From contig NZ_JAGGKI010000012.1 in assembly GCF_017873605.1 (NCBI RefSeq), positions 124,001 to 188,000 on the forward strand: a stretch of DNA of 64,000 bases. Reading direction: 5' to 3'. A program made the position numbers and the translations under genes. This DNA comes from Paenibacillus lactis (GTDB lineage Bacteria > Bacillota > Bacilli > Paenibacillales > Paenibacillaceae). Position 1 is the stretch's first letter. Each line of letters begins with the position of its first letter. Of the stretch, positions 43,366 through 50,839 are shown piece by piece. The notes beneath the pieces are model-generated. The model worked only from the letters and a program-made list of their open reading frames with translations. It had not been told where the DNA came from and did not search any database.

Positions 43366-44997
43366 ATGAATATCGTTCCGGAACCATTACACCTCGCCTC
43401 GCGTCTTGCTCAGGACTATATTCACCGTTTCGATCAAGTCAGCGGATTATACGGTGGAGATTACCGCAGCGAGCGAAGTTTTGCCGAGCGGGCAGCATGG
43501 CTGGACCTTTCGGAAGACAAGCGCACGCCGCGCAAGGCGCTGGTCAGTTGTCTTCGGGCATATAATAAGAAGCACAATAATCATCCTGCAGTACATACGT
43601 CGCTGGATTCACTGGAGCAGCAGGGTACGCTGGTGATGGTCGGCGGGCAGCAAAGCGGGTTGTTTACAGGTCCGCTGCTCGTTGTATACAAGGCCATCAC
43701 GATCATCCAGTCTGCCCGGGAAGCACAGCGGCGGCTCAACCGGCCGGTGGTGCCTGTATTTTGGATCGCTGGGGAAGATCATGATTGGGACGAGGTGAAT
43801 CACACGTATTTCTTGTCCCCGGATCAGAGCCTTGCCAAGGTGAAGCTGGATCCGAAGGATGCACTGAGAACCTCTGTCAGCTATACGAAAGTAGACCGTG
43901 CGGATTGGGACGGGCTGCTGAACGAGCTGCAGCAGCAGCTGCCTGACAGCGAACACAAGGGCGAGTTGTTGAGGCTGGTCAGCGAATCGGTCCAGGATGC
44001 ACCCTGTTTAAGCGATGCTTTTGCAAGGCTGCTCGGCGGGATGTTCGGCAAATACGGATTGATTTTACTCGATTCCGCCGACCCTGCGCTGCGGGAGCTG
44101 GAGGTTCCCGTGTTCGAAGCGATGATCAAGCGTAATGAAGATTTATGCCGCTCCTACCAGGCTGCGGCTAAAGAAATCGCCGGACGGGGCTATGAAGTTC
44201 AGGCGGAGGTCGCGGAGAATGGGGCGAATCTCTTCTACGTGCATGAAGGCAGACGGCTTCTGCTGTTCCGCGAGGGGGATGTCTACTCGGACCGGAAGGG
44301 CCTCGTATCCTTTACACGGCAGGAGCTTCTCGACGAGCTGCATAAGCATCCGGCCCGGTTCAGCAACAATGTGCTGACCCGTCCGATCATGCAGGACTCA
44401 CTGTTCCCCGTACTCGGAACCATTCTCGGCCCAGGCGAGATTTCGTATTGGGCGATCACCCGCGACGCTTTTGCCGATCTGGGATTGCGGATGCCGCTGA
44501 TCATCCCGAGAATGTCCTTTACGCTTCTGGATGGGACCGTTCATAAATACATGGATAAGTATGAGCTGACCTTCCAGGACGTGCTGCTCAATCTAGCGGA
44601 GAAGCGGGATGCGTGGCTGGCTGGCCAAGACAAGCTGAATTTGGATGAACGGTTTGCCCAAACGAAGGACGCGTTTGAGACGCTGTACCAGCCTTTGATA
44701 GAAGATCTTGGTAAAATGCAGGAGGGGCTGTTAAAATTAGGGGAAACGAACCGCGAGAAAATCTTGGAGCAGATGGATTTCCTGCTCAGCAGATCAAAAA
44801 GCGCATTGGCCCAGCAGCATGAAGCAGCTTTGGCGCAGTGGAAGCGGATCGAAGTGTCGCTTCTGCCTGAGGGCAGCCCTCAGGAAAGGGTGTACAACAT
44901 CGTAGAATACATGAACCGCTACGGGCTGAATCTGGTGGACCGCCTGATGGAAATCCCGTATGAAGGTTCGGGCACCCATCGTGTCGTATTCATATAA
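43366..44997 (+). CDS. bshC: Bacillithiol biosynthesis cysteine-adding enzyme BshC
   Basis: A 543-residue BshC (YllA). Recognisable segments are LVMVGGQQSGLFTGPLL, VFWIAGEDHDWDEVNHTY and EKAxRDAW-type helices in the C-terminal coiled coil. It adds cysteine to GlcN-malate in the last step of bacillithiol synthesis, the low-molecular-weight thiol of Bacilli. The SD AGGAGGCGACCTC precedes the ATG. In B. subtilis bshC directly precedes mraZ; here ahcY is placed between them. Confidence 0.94.
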   Translation: MNIVPEPLHLASRLAQDYIHRFDQVSGLYGGDYRSERSFAERAAWLDLSEDKRTPRKALVSCLRAYNKKHNNHPAVHTSLDSLEQQGTLVMVGGQQSGLFTGPLLVVYKAITIIQSAREAQRRLNRPVVPVFWIAGEDHDWDEVNHTYFLSPDQSLAKVKLDPKDALRTSVSYTKVDRADWDGLLNELQQQLPDSEHKGELLRLVSESVQDAPCLSDAFARLLGGMFGKYGLILLDSADPALRELEVPVFEAMIKRNEDLCRSYQAAAKEIAGRGYEVQAEVAENGANLFYVHEGRRLLLFREGDVYSDRKGLVSFTRQELLDELHKHPARFSNNVLTRPIMQDSLFPVLGTILGPGEISYWAITRDAFADLGLRMPLIIPRMSFTLLDGTVHKYMDKYELTFQDVLLNLAEKRDAWLAGQDKLNLDERFAQTKDAFETLYQPLIEDLGKMQEGLLKLGETNREKILEQMDFLLSRSKSALAQQHEAALAQWKRIEVSLLPEGSPQERVYNIVEYMNRYGLNLVDRLMEIPYEGSGTHRVVFI

Positions 44998-45038
44998 TAA
45001 GCCGGTATGCATTAAACAGACCATAGGAGGTTAGTTGT

Positions 45039-46307
45039 ATGAGCTCATCTGCATTACAGAACAGCAGCATCGCCGACGTCAAGTTGGCGCCGGAGGGTCA
45101 TTTGAAGATTGACTGGGTGAAGGCGCACATGCCGGTACTGAACCGGGTGCGGGAGCAGTTCGAACGGGAGCTTCCGTTCAAAGGCTTGAAGGTCGCCATC
45201 TCCTTGCATCTGGAAGCGAAGACCGCCTATCTTGCAAAAGTCATTCAGGCCGGGGGAGCCGAAGTGACCATCACCGGCAGCAACCCGCTGTCCACACAGG
45301 ACGATGTGTGCGCGGCTTTGGTGGAGGACGGCATTACCGTGTTCGCGAAATATAATCCCGATCCGGAAGAATATAAACAGCATCTCATCTCGACATTGGA
45401 GACGAGACCCGATCTCATTATTGATGACGGCGGCGATCTCGTTACGATTTTGCATGCTGAGCGCACAGACCTGCTTGAAGGGGTTCGCGGCGGGGCGGAA
45501 GAAACAACGACCGGCATTCTGCGACTAAAGTCCCTGGAGAAAGAAGGGGCGCTAAAATTCCCGATGGTGGCCGTCAATGATGCATACTGCAAATATTTAT
45601 TCGATAACCGCTACGGTACGGGCCAATCCGTATGGGACGGCATTAATCGGACGACGAATCTGGTCGTGGCTGGAAAAACAGTGGTTGTCGTCGGCTACGG
45701 CTGGTGCGGCAAAGGGGTTGCGATGCGGGCCAAAGGTCTTGGTGCCAATGTCATTGTTACCGAGGTGGATGCGATTAAAGCGGTTGAAGCCTATATGGAC
45801 GGCTTCCGGGTGATGCCGATGCGCGAAGCGGCGAAGCTGGGGGATTTCTTCGTTACCGTAACCGGCAACCGCGACGTAATCAGCGGCGAGGACTTCGATG
45901 TCATGAAGGACGGAGCCATCCTATCGAATGCGGGACATTTCGATGTGGAGGTCAACAAGCCGGATTTGGCCGAGCGCGCCCAGTCGGTTCGCACCGTTCG
46001 CCGCAATATTGAGGAATATCATCTGAAAGACGGACGCAAAATTTACTTGCTGGCCGAAGGCCGCCTCGTCAATCTGGCAGCGGGCGACGGCCATCCGGCT
46101 GAAATTATGGATATGACCTTTGCGCTTCAGGCGCTGTCCCTGAAGTATGTAAATGAACAATATCAGCAGATCGGTACGCGGGTGCTGAACGTTCCTTATG
46201 AGTTGGATGAGCAAGTGGCACTTTATAAGCTGGAAAGTCTAGGCATTCAAATCGACAGCTTGAGCGCTGAGCAGAAAGCTTACTTGGATAGCTGGGCCCA
46301 GCATTAA
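45039..46307 (+). CDS. ahcY: Adenosylhomocysteinase (SAH hydrolase), short bacterial/archaeal type
   Basis: A 422-residue SAH hydrolase with the NAD-binding GYGWCGKGVAMRAKGLGA, EETTTGILRL and VNDAYCKYLFDNRYGTGQS active-site segments. The short length and a C-terminus in SAEQKAYLDSWAQH instead of the eukaryotic KPDHYRY-type end place it with the thermophile/archaeal-like class. It would split S-adenosylhomocysteine to adenosine and homocysteine. Members of this class can prefer S-inosylhomocysteine, so substrate is an inference. The SD is AGGAGGTTAG. Many Bacilli use MtnN/LuxS instead. Confidence 0.92.
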   Translation: MSSSALQNSSIADVKLAPEGHLKIDWVKAHMPVLNRVREQFERELPFKGLKVAISLHLEAKTAYLAKVIQAGGAEVTITGSNPLSTQDDVCAALVEDGITVFAKYNPDPEEYKQHLISTLETRPDLIIDDGGDLVTILHAERTDLLEGVRGGAEETTTGILRLKSLEKEGALKFPMVAVNDAYCKYLFDNRYGTGQSVWDGINRTTNLVVAGKTVVVVGYGWCGKGVAMRAKGLGANVIVTEVDAIKAVEAYMDGFRVMPMREAAKLGDFFVTVTGNRDVISGEDFDVMKDGAILSNAGHFDVEVNKPDLAERAQSVRTVRRNIEEYHLKDGRKIYLLAEGRLVNLAAGDGHPAEIMDMTFALQALSLKYVNEQYQQIGTRVLNVPYELDEQVALYKLESLGIQIDSLSAEQKAYLDSWAQH

Positions 46308-46332
46308 ACCTATACGGCACCTTAACACTTGA

Positions 46333-46376
46333 GAACCTCCTTCCATTCCCGGCAGGGATTTGGAAGGAGGTTTTTT
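46333..46376 (+). terminator. Terminator after ahcY
   Basis: AACCTCCTTCCA pairs with TGGAAGGAGGTT over 12 bp, followed by TTTT. It isolates ahcY from the dcw cluster. Confidence 0.88.
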
Positions 46377-46431
46377 GGTGCGGTCATCTTGAGAGAAATA
46401 ACCAAAAAAACAAAATCCCGCTTGAAGGAAT

Positions 46432-46460
46432 TTGATTCTTGACGCCGAATCTATTATCCT
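46432..46460 (+). promoter_or_regulatory. Putative dcw promoter (Pmra)
   Basis: TTGATT (46432-46437), a 17-base spacer and TATCCT (46455-46460). The predicted start (about 46467) falls inside the MraZ repeats. Confidence 0.5.
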
Positions 46461-46487
46461 AAAGTGGTGGAAAGTGGTGCAAAGTGG
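46461..46487 (+). promoter_or_regulatory. MraZ operator: three AAAGTGG direct repeats
   Basis: AAAGTGG occurs at 46461-46467, 46471-46477 and 46481-46487, exactly 10 bases apart, followed by a degenerate fourth copy (AACGGGG at 46491-46497). This matches known MraZ boxes: AAAGTG(T/G) spaced by 3 bases in Mycoplasma, and TGGGN repeats in E. coli. It lies 30 bases before mraZ and overlaps the predicted transcription start, so repression by MraZ is expected. Confidence 0.85.
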
Positions 46488-46516
46488 GGAAACGGGGTTA
46501 AGGGGTGGAATGCCTG

Positions 46517-46954
46517 ATGTTTATGGGGGAGTTTCAGCATAGCATTGATGACAAGGGAAGAATCATCATCCCCGCTAAATTTCGGGAGCTCTTAGGCGCC
46601 TCGTTTGTTGTTACCCGCGGATTGGACCAATGCCTATTTGTATACCCCAGAGAAGAATGGTCCATTATGGAGCAGAAGCTCAAATCCCTGCCGCTCATGA
46701 AGTCGGATGCCCGCGCATTCACCCGGTTTTTCTTTTCCGGGGCAACCGAATGCGAATGGGATAAACAGGGAAGGGTAAATTTGCCGGGCAATTTGCGCGA
46801 GTTCGCCAAGCTGGAGAAGGAGTGCGTCGTTATCGGCGTATCCAACCGCGTGGAGATCTGGAGCAAGGAGCAGTGGCAGAAGTACTACGAGCAGTCGGAG
46901 GAGACATTCAACGACATCGCCGAGAAGCTGGTCGATTTTGATTTCGATCTTTAA
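46517..46954 (+). CDS. mraZ: Transcriptional regulator MraZ
   Basis: A 145-residue protein with two SpoVT/AbrB-like halves: FMGEFQHSIDDKGRIIIPAKF and ECEWDKQGRVNLPGNLREFA, each with the conserved DxxGR. MraZ forms oligomeric rings that bind tandem repeats at its own promoter. ATG 46517 is chosen for family fit and the AAGGGGTGG at 8 bases; the GTG at 46505 overlaps that SD. First gene of the dcw cluster. Confidence 0.96.
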   Translation: MFMGEFQHSIDDKGRIIIPAKFRELLGASFVVTRGLDQCLFVYPREEWSIMEQKLKSLPLMKSDARAFTRFFFSGATECEWDKQGRVNLPGNLREFAKLEKECVVIGVSNRVEIWSKEQWQKYYEQSEETFNDIAEKLVDFDFDL

Positions 46955-47038
46955 ACGGCTTGCAGTAGTACTTGACGATTGAGCAGCAAATGTAAACGAC
47001 TAGAATGTTGAATTCAGACACAATGGAGGGCTGCAGCT

Positions 47039-47992
47039 TTGTTCCATCACATCACGGTGCTTAAGCAAGAAGCGACAGAAGGGCTGCGCATCAAACCAGA
47101 TGGTATATACGTTGACTGTACGCTTGGAGGCGCGGGGCATAGCTCGCTCATTGCTTCCCAGCTAAGTTCGAAAGGCCGGTTGATCGCATTGGATCAGGAC
47201 GATTGGGCATTGAATAATGCCCGGGAAGTAATGAAGCCTTACGCAGACCGGATTACGCTCGTCAAGACGAATTTTCGGGATCTGGAGGAGGTGCTCCGGA
47301 GCGAAACGACGCCAGGCGGGAACGAACAGCCGCAAGTTGACGGTATACTCTTTGATTTGGGCGTGTCTTCTCCCCAATTCGATGAGGGAGGGAGAGGGTT
47401 CAGCTACAATCACGATGCGCCGCTGGATATGCGGATGGATCAATCCGCCGAGTTGACCGCTGCAACGATCGTCAACGAGTGGCCGGAGCAGGAGATTTCG
47501 CGAATTTTGCACGAATACGGCGAGGAGAAATTTTCGCGCCGCATCGCCAAGGTCATTGCGGAAAGAAGGGCACAGAGGCCTATTCAGACAACCGGAGAGC
47601 TTGTCGAATTAATTAAGGAAGGAATTCCGGCAGCGGCAAGACGTACGGGCGGCCATCCGGCGAAGCGCAGCTTTCAGGCGTTCCGGATTGCGGTCAATGA
47701 TGAGCTTGGCGCATTCCAGGATGCGCTGCATCAGGCGGTGAGATGCCTCGCCCCGGGGGGAAGAGTGTCCGTGATCACGTTCCATTCGCTGGAAGACCGG
47801 ATATGCAAGCAGATTTTCAATTCGTATATTCCTAAATGCACTTGCCCTCCGGATTTTCCAATGTGCGTATGCGGAGGCGGCCAGGGGGATCTGAAGCTGG
47901 TGAACCGCAAGCCGATCATACCGTCGGCGGAGGAAATTGAGGGCAACCCAAGAGCAAGATCGGCGAAGCTGCGAATTGCAGAAAAGCAGTAG
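47039..47992 (+). CDS. rsmH: 16S rRNA (cytosine1402-N4)-methyltransferase RsmH (MraW)
   Basis: A 317-residue SAM methyltransferase starting FHHITVLKQEATEGL, with the SAM motif YVDCTLGGAGHSS and GILFDLGVSSPQFDEGGRGFSY. It methylates C1402 of 16S rRNA in the P site. The start is TTG 47039 with SD GGAGGG 8 bases upstream; no ATG fits the conserved N-terminus. Confidence 0.95.
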   Translation: MFHHITVLKQEATEGLRIKPDGIYVDCTLGGAGHSSLIASQLSSKGRLIALDQDDWALNNAREVMKPYADRITLVKTNFRDLEEVLRSETTPGGNEQPQVDGILFDLGVSSPQFDEGGRGFSYNHDAPLDMRMDQSAELTAATIVNEWPEQEISRILHEYGEEKFSRRIAKVIAERRAQRPIQTTGELVELIKEGIPAAARRTGGHPAKRSFQAFRIAVNDELGAFQDALHQAVRCLAPGGRVSVITFHSLEDRICKQIFNSYIPKCTCPPDFPMCVCGGGQGDLKLVNRKPIIPSAEEIEGNPRARSAKLRIAEKQ

Positions 47993-48023
47993 CACACATT
48001 ATACCTGAAGAAGGAGAATCGCC

Positions 48024-48434
48024 ATGGCATACACACGCGGTAATTTGGCTGTACAGGAGAGACAGAAGGAAACGCAGTCCGCCTATCTCGAGAAGACGAA
48101 AGTCATCAAACGCCGTTCCCAGTTACCCCAGAAAGAAAAGCTTCTGTATTTGTTGTCCGTGGTATTCATGGTTGTCGTCATGGGCGTGATCGGCATGAGC
48201 CATGTTCATTCCTATGACTTGAATCGGCAGATTCATGTAACGGAGAATAAGATTGAAGAAGGGAAACGGACGGTTACACAGCTTCAAGTCGAGAAGCAGA
48301 CGCTGGAGATGCAAATTTTGGACAAGGCAAAAGAGCTTGGCTACGTGCCCATTGATGAAACAGACGCCATTCATTTGTCACCGGTTTCCGGACAATCCGG
48401 AACAGAGGCTTCGAAATCCGGACAAAATGATTAA
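48024..48434 (+). CDS. ftsL: Cell division protein FtsL
   Basis: A 136-residue bitopic protein. A basic cytosolic N-terminus precedes one membrane helix (LLYLLSVVFMVVVMGVIGM) and an extracellular leucine-zipper-like coiled coil (about residues 75-110). Sequence conservation in FtsL is low; assignment rests on topology and position between rsmH and pbpB. It forms the FtsL-DivIC-DivIB subcomplex that activates septal synthesis. The SD AAGAAGGAGAATCGCC precedes the ATG. Confidence 0.87.
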   Translation: MAYTRGNLAVQERQKETQSAYLEKTKVIKRRSQLPQKEKLLYLLSVVFMVVVMGVIGMSHVHSYDLNRQIHVTENKIEEGKRTVTQLQVEKQTLEMQILDKAKELGYVPIDETDAIHLSPVSGQSGTEASKSGQND

Positions 48435-48451
48435 AGTGTGAGGTTACGCCA

Positions 48452-50752
48452 ATGGTTAAAAAAATCAAACTGCGCACCGTGCTAATAGGGGGATGTATAA
48501 CCCTCTTTTTTGCTTTATTAATTGGTCGGGTGTTCTGGCTGCAGGTCATCGACAACGATTTCTGGAAGGCGGAAGCGATGAAGCGCTGGTCCCGCTCGCA
48601 GGATCTCCCGGCATCCCGGGGGACGATCATGGACCGGGACGGCGACATTCTGGCCATGGATGCGCCGGCCTATACCGTGGTCGTCAATCCGAAGGTCATT
48701 CAGGCGAACGGCCTGGAGGAGGATGTCGTTAAGGGGCTGCATGACATTCTCGGCAAGGATGAGGACGAGCTTCGGGAAATGGTCCGGGCCAAGAACGATA
48801 AGGGAGAATACCTTCTCGGACGCGAGGTCCGCAGCGAGGGCTGGAAGATCGATGAGGAGACCAAGGACAAGGTCGTTGAATTGAGAACGGGCTTGGAAGA
48901 GAAGCTGAAGAAGGCCGGCAAGATCGCCGATTCGGGCATCGGGCTCCAGCGGGAGCAGAAGCGCTTCTATCCGCAAGGGACGCTGGCAGCGCATGTCGTA
49001 GGATATACGGATCTTCAGGGAGAAGCGATTGGCGGAATTGAGGCCTTTTACGACGACTATTTGAGGGGCAAGGATGGGTTTGCCTCCTACAAGAGCGACA
49101 AGAAGGGCGTCAAGCTGCCGAGCCAGGATGATTTATACCAGCCTGCCATAAATGGGAAAAATTTATTGCTGACGATCGATGATACAATCCAGTATTATAT
49201 CGAGGACGCGATGCGCGAAACGTTTGACAAATACAAGCCGATCAGCATGACGGTGATCGCGGCGGATCCGAAGACCGGAGAAATCCTCGGCATGGCGAAC
49301 CTGCCGACCTATAATCCCAATACATACTGGGAATCGGAATATAAGAACTATTACAATCATGCGGTAAGATCGCGGTACGAGCCGGGATCGACCTTCAAGA
49401 TCGTCACCTTGGCCAGCGCCATCCAGGAGAAGCTGTTCAACCCGAATGCAGCTTACCAGTCAGGTACCATCCGGGCCGGGGGGCGAACCCACAAAGACAT
49501 CCGTCCGGAAGGATGGGGGCCGATTACGTATCTGGAAGGCGTAAAGCGGTCGAGTAACGTGGCCTTCGTCAAGCTGGGGTACGAAATGCTTGGCAAGGAG
49601 CGGCTCACCAACTATATCAAGCAATTCGGCTTCGCGGAAAAGACCAACATCGACCTTCCGGGCGAAACCTCCAGCATCCTTAATATGACTTATGATGCGG
49701 ATATCGCCTCCATGACCTACGGCTATGCCGTATCGGTCTCGCCGATCCAGCAAATTGCGGCCATCTCGGCCGTCGCGAACGGCGGCAAGCTGATGAAGCC
49801 GCATTTGGTGAAGGAGATCGAGGATCCGAACACCGGCAAGACCGAGAAGATCGAGCCGGAGATGGTCCGCCAGGTCATCTCGCCCGAGTCAGCCAGGGAA
49901 ACCGGCAAATATCTCGAGCAGGTCGTTGCCGACGAAGACAAAGGTACGGGGCACGCGGCATATATCGACGGTTACCGGGTAGCAGGGAAGACTGGTACTG
50001 CCGTTAAATCCACTGGCGGTTATAAGGATACGACCAAACAGGTTGTCTCCTTTATCGGTTACGCGCCGGTGGAGGATCCGAAGATCGCCGTCCTGGTCAT
50101 TATCGACGAGCCGAACGAGGAAGTCGGTGGAGGTAAGCTCGCTGCCCCGATTTTCAAAGAGATCGTATCCAAGTCGCTGACTTACTGGGGCGTCCCGAAA
50201 TCGAATGCAGAGGAGAAGGGCAAGTCGAAGGAGACCGTAATTCCCGACGGGGCTTATGAAGCTCCGAAAATGACGGGCATGAAGGTAAGCGAAGCGAAGG
50301 CCAAGCTGCTCGAGGAGGGCGTTGTATTCGAGACGCTCGGCAGCGGAAGCACCGTGAAGAAGCAGTTTCCGGAGCCAGGCACGCCGATCAGCGGCGCGCA
50401 GCGCATCTATCTCTTGACCGAGGATGAAGCAACGATGTCAATTCCGAATTTGCAGGGCGAGTCGCTTCGCGATGCGATGGAGGTTCTGACCTTGATGCGG
50501 GTCAAGGTCATGGTCCAGGGCGAAGGCTACGTTACCAAGCAAATGGAAACGAGTGAGAACGGCCAGCGGACCGTGCATCTGACACTGACGCCTGCCGAGG
50601 ATAAGTCGGAGGCAAGCGACAGCGGAACCGGAGCTGAAATCGAAACCGAAAACGAAAACGAAAACGAAGCTGAATCCGGAACCGCAACTCAAGAAGAGAA
50701 GGCAACCGATGCCGCCGACCAGGCGGCGGGAAGCGAAGAGGACAAGGAATAG
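48452..50752 (+). CDS. pbpB: Penicillin-binding protein 2B (division transpeptidase) with two PASTA domains
   Basis: A 766-residue class B PBP. It has a short cytosolic tail, one membrane helix, a dimerisation domain (ASRGTIMDRDGDILA), then the transpeptidase domain with SxxK in PGSTFKIVT (near residue 312), SSN (near 366) and KTGT (near 513). Two PASTA domains occupy about 604-715. The final 50 residues are an acidic repeat-like tail (ETENENENEAESGT). It crosslinks septal peptidoglycan with FtsW. It is followed by a long hairpin (50763-50826). Confidence 0.95.
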   Translation: MVKKIKLRTVLIGGCITLFFALLIGRVFWLQVIDNDFWKAEAMKRWSRSQDLPASRGTIMDRDGDILAMDAPAYTVVVNPKVIQANGLEEDVVKGLHDILGKDEDELREMVRAKNDKGEYLLGREVRSEGWKIDEETKDKVVELRTGLEEKLKKAGKIADSGIGLQREQKRFYPQGTLAAHVVGYTDLQGEAIGGIEAFYDDYLRGKDGFASYKSDKKGVKLPSQDDLYQPAINGKNLLLTIDDTIQYYIEDAMRETFDKYKPISMTVIAADPKTGEILGMANLPTYNPNTYWESEYKNYYNHAVRSRYEPGSTFKIVTLASAIQEKLFNPNAAYQSGTIRAGGRTHKDIRPEGWGPITYLEGVKRSSNVAFVKLGYEMLGKERLTNYIKQFGFAEKTNIDLPGETSSILNMTYDADIASMTYGYAVSVSPIQQIAAISAVANGGKLMKPHLVKEIEDPNTGKTEKIEPEMVRQVISPESARETGKYLEQVVADEDKGTGHAAYIDGYRVAGKTGTAVKSTGGYKDTTKQVVSFIGYAPVEDPKIAVLVIIDEPNEEVGGGKLAAPIFKEIVSKSLTYWGVPKSNAEEKGKSKETVIPDGAYEAPKMTGMKVSEAKAKLLEEGVVFETLGSGSTVKKQFPEPGTPISGAQRIYLLTEDEATMSIPNLQGESLRDAMEVLTLMRVKVMVQGEGYVTKQMETSENGQRTVHLTLTPAEDKSEASDSGTGAEIETENENENEAESGTATQEEKATDAADQAAGSEEDKE

Positions 50753-50762
50753 CTTGTTCTAT

Positions 50763-50826
50763 CCCCGGTTTGTCCCGAATACTCATGTGATGAAGGCATT
50801 TCATGAGCTTTCGGGTTCAAACGGGG
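50763..50826 (+). other. Long intercistronic hairpin between pbpB and spoVD
   Basis: CCCCGGTTTG, CCCGAA and CTCATG on the left arm pair with CATGAG, TTCGGG and CAAACGGGG on the right, giving about 21 bp with one bulge and small internal loops. The right arm touches the spoVD SD (GGGGAGGG at 50823-50830). There is no T-run. Confidence 0.8.
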
Positions 50827-50839
50827 AGGGAAGCTTAAG

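Noticed and set aside
44998..45038. SAH riboswitch before ahcY
   Set aside because: Only 41 bases separate bshC and ahcY, too short for the known SAH aptamer.
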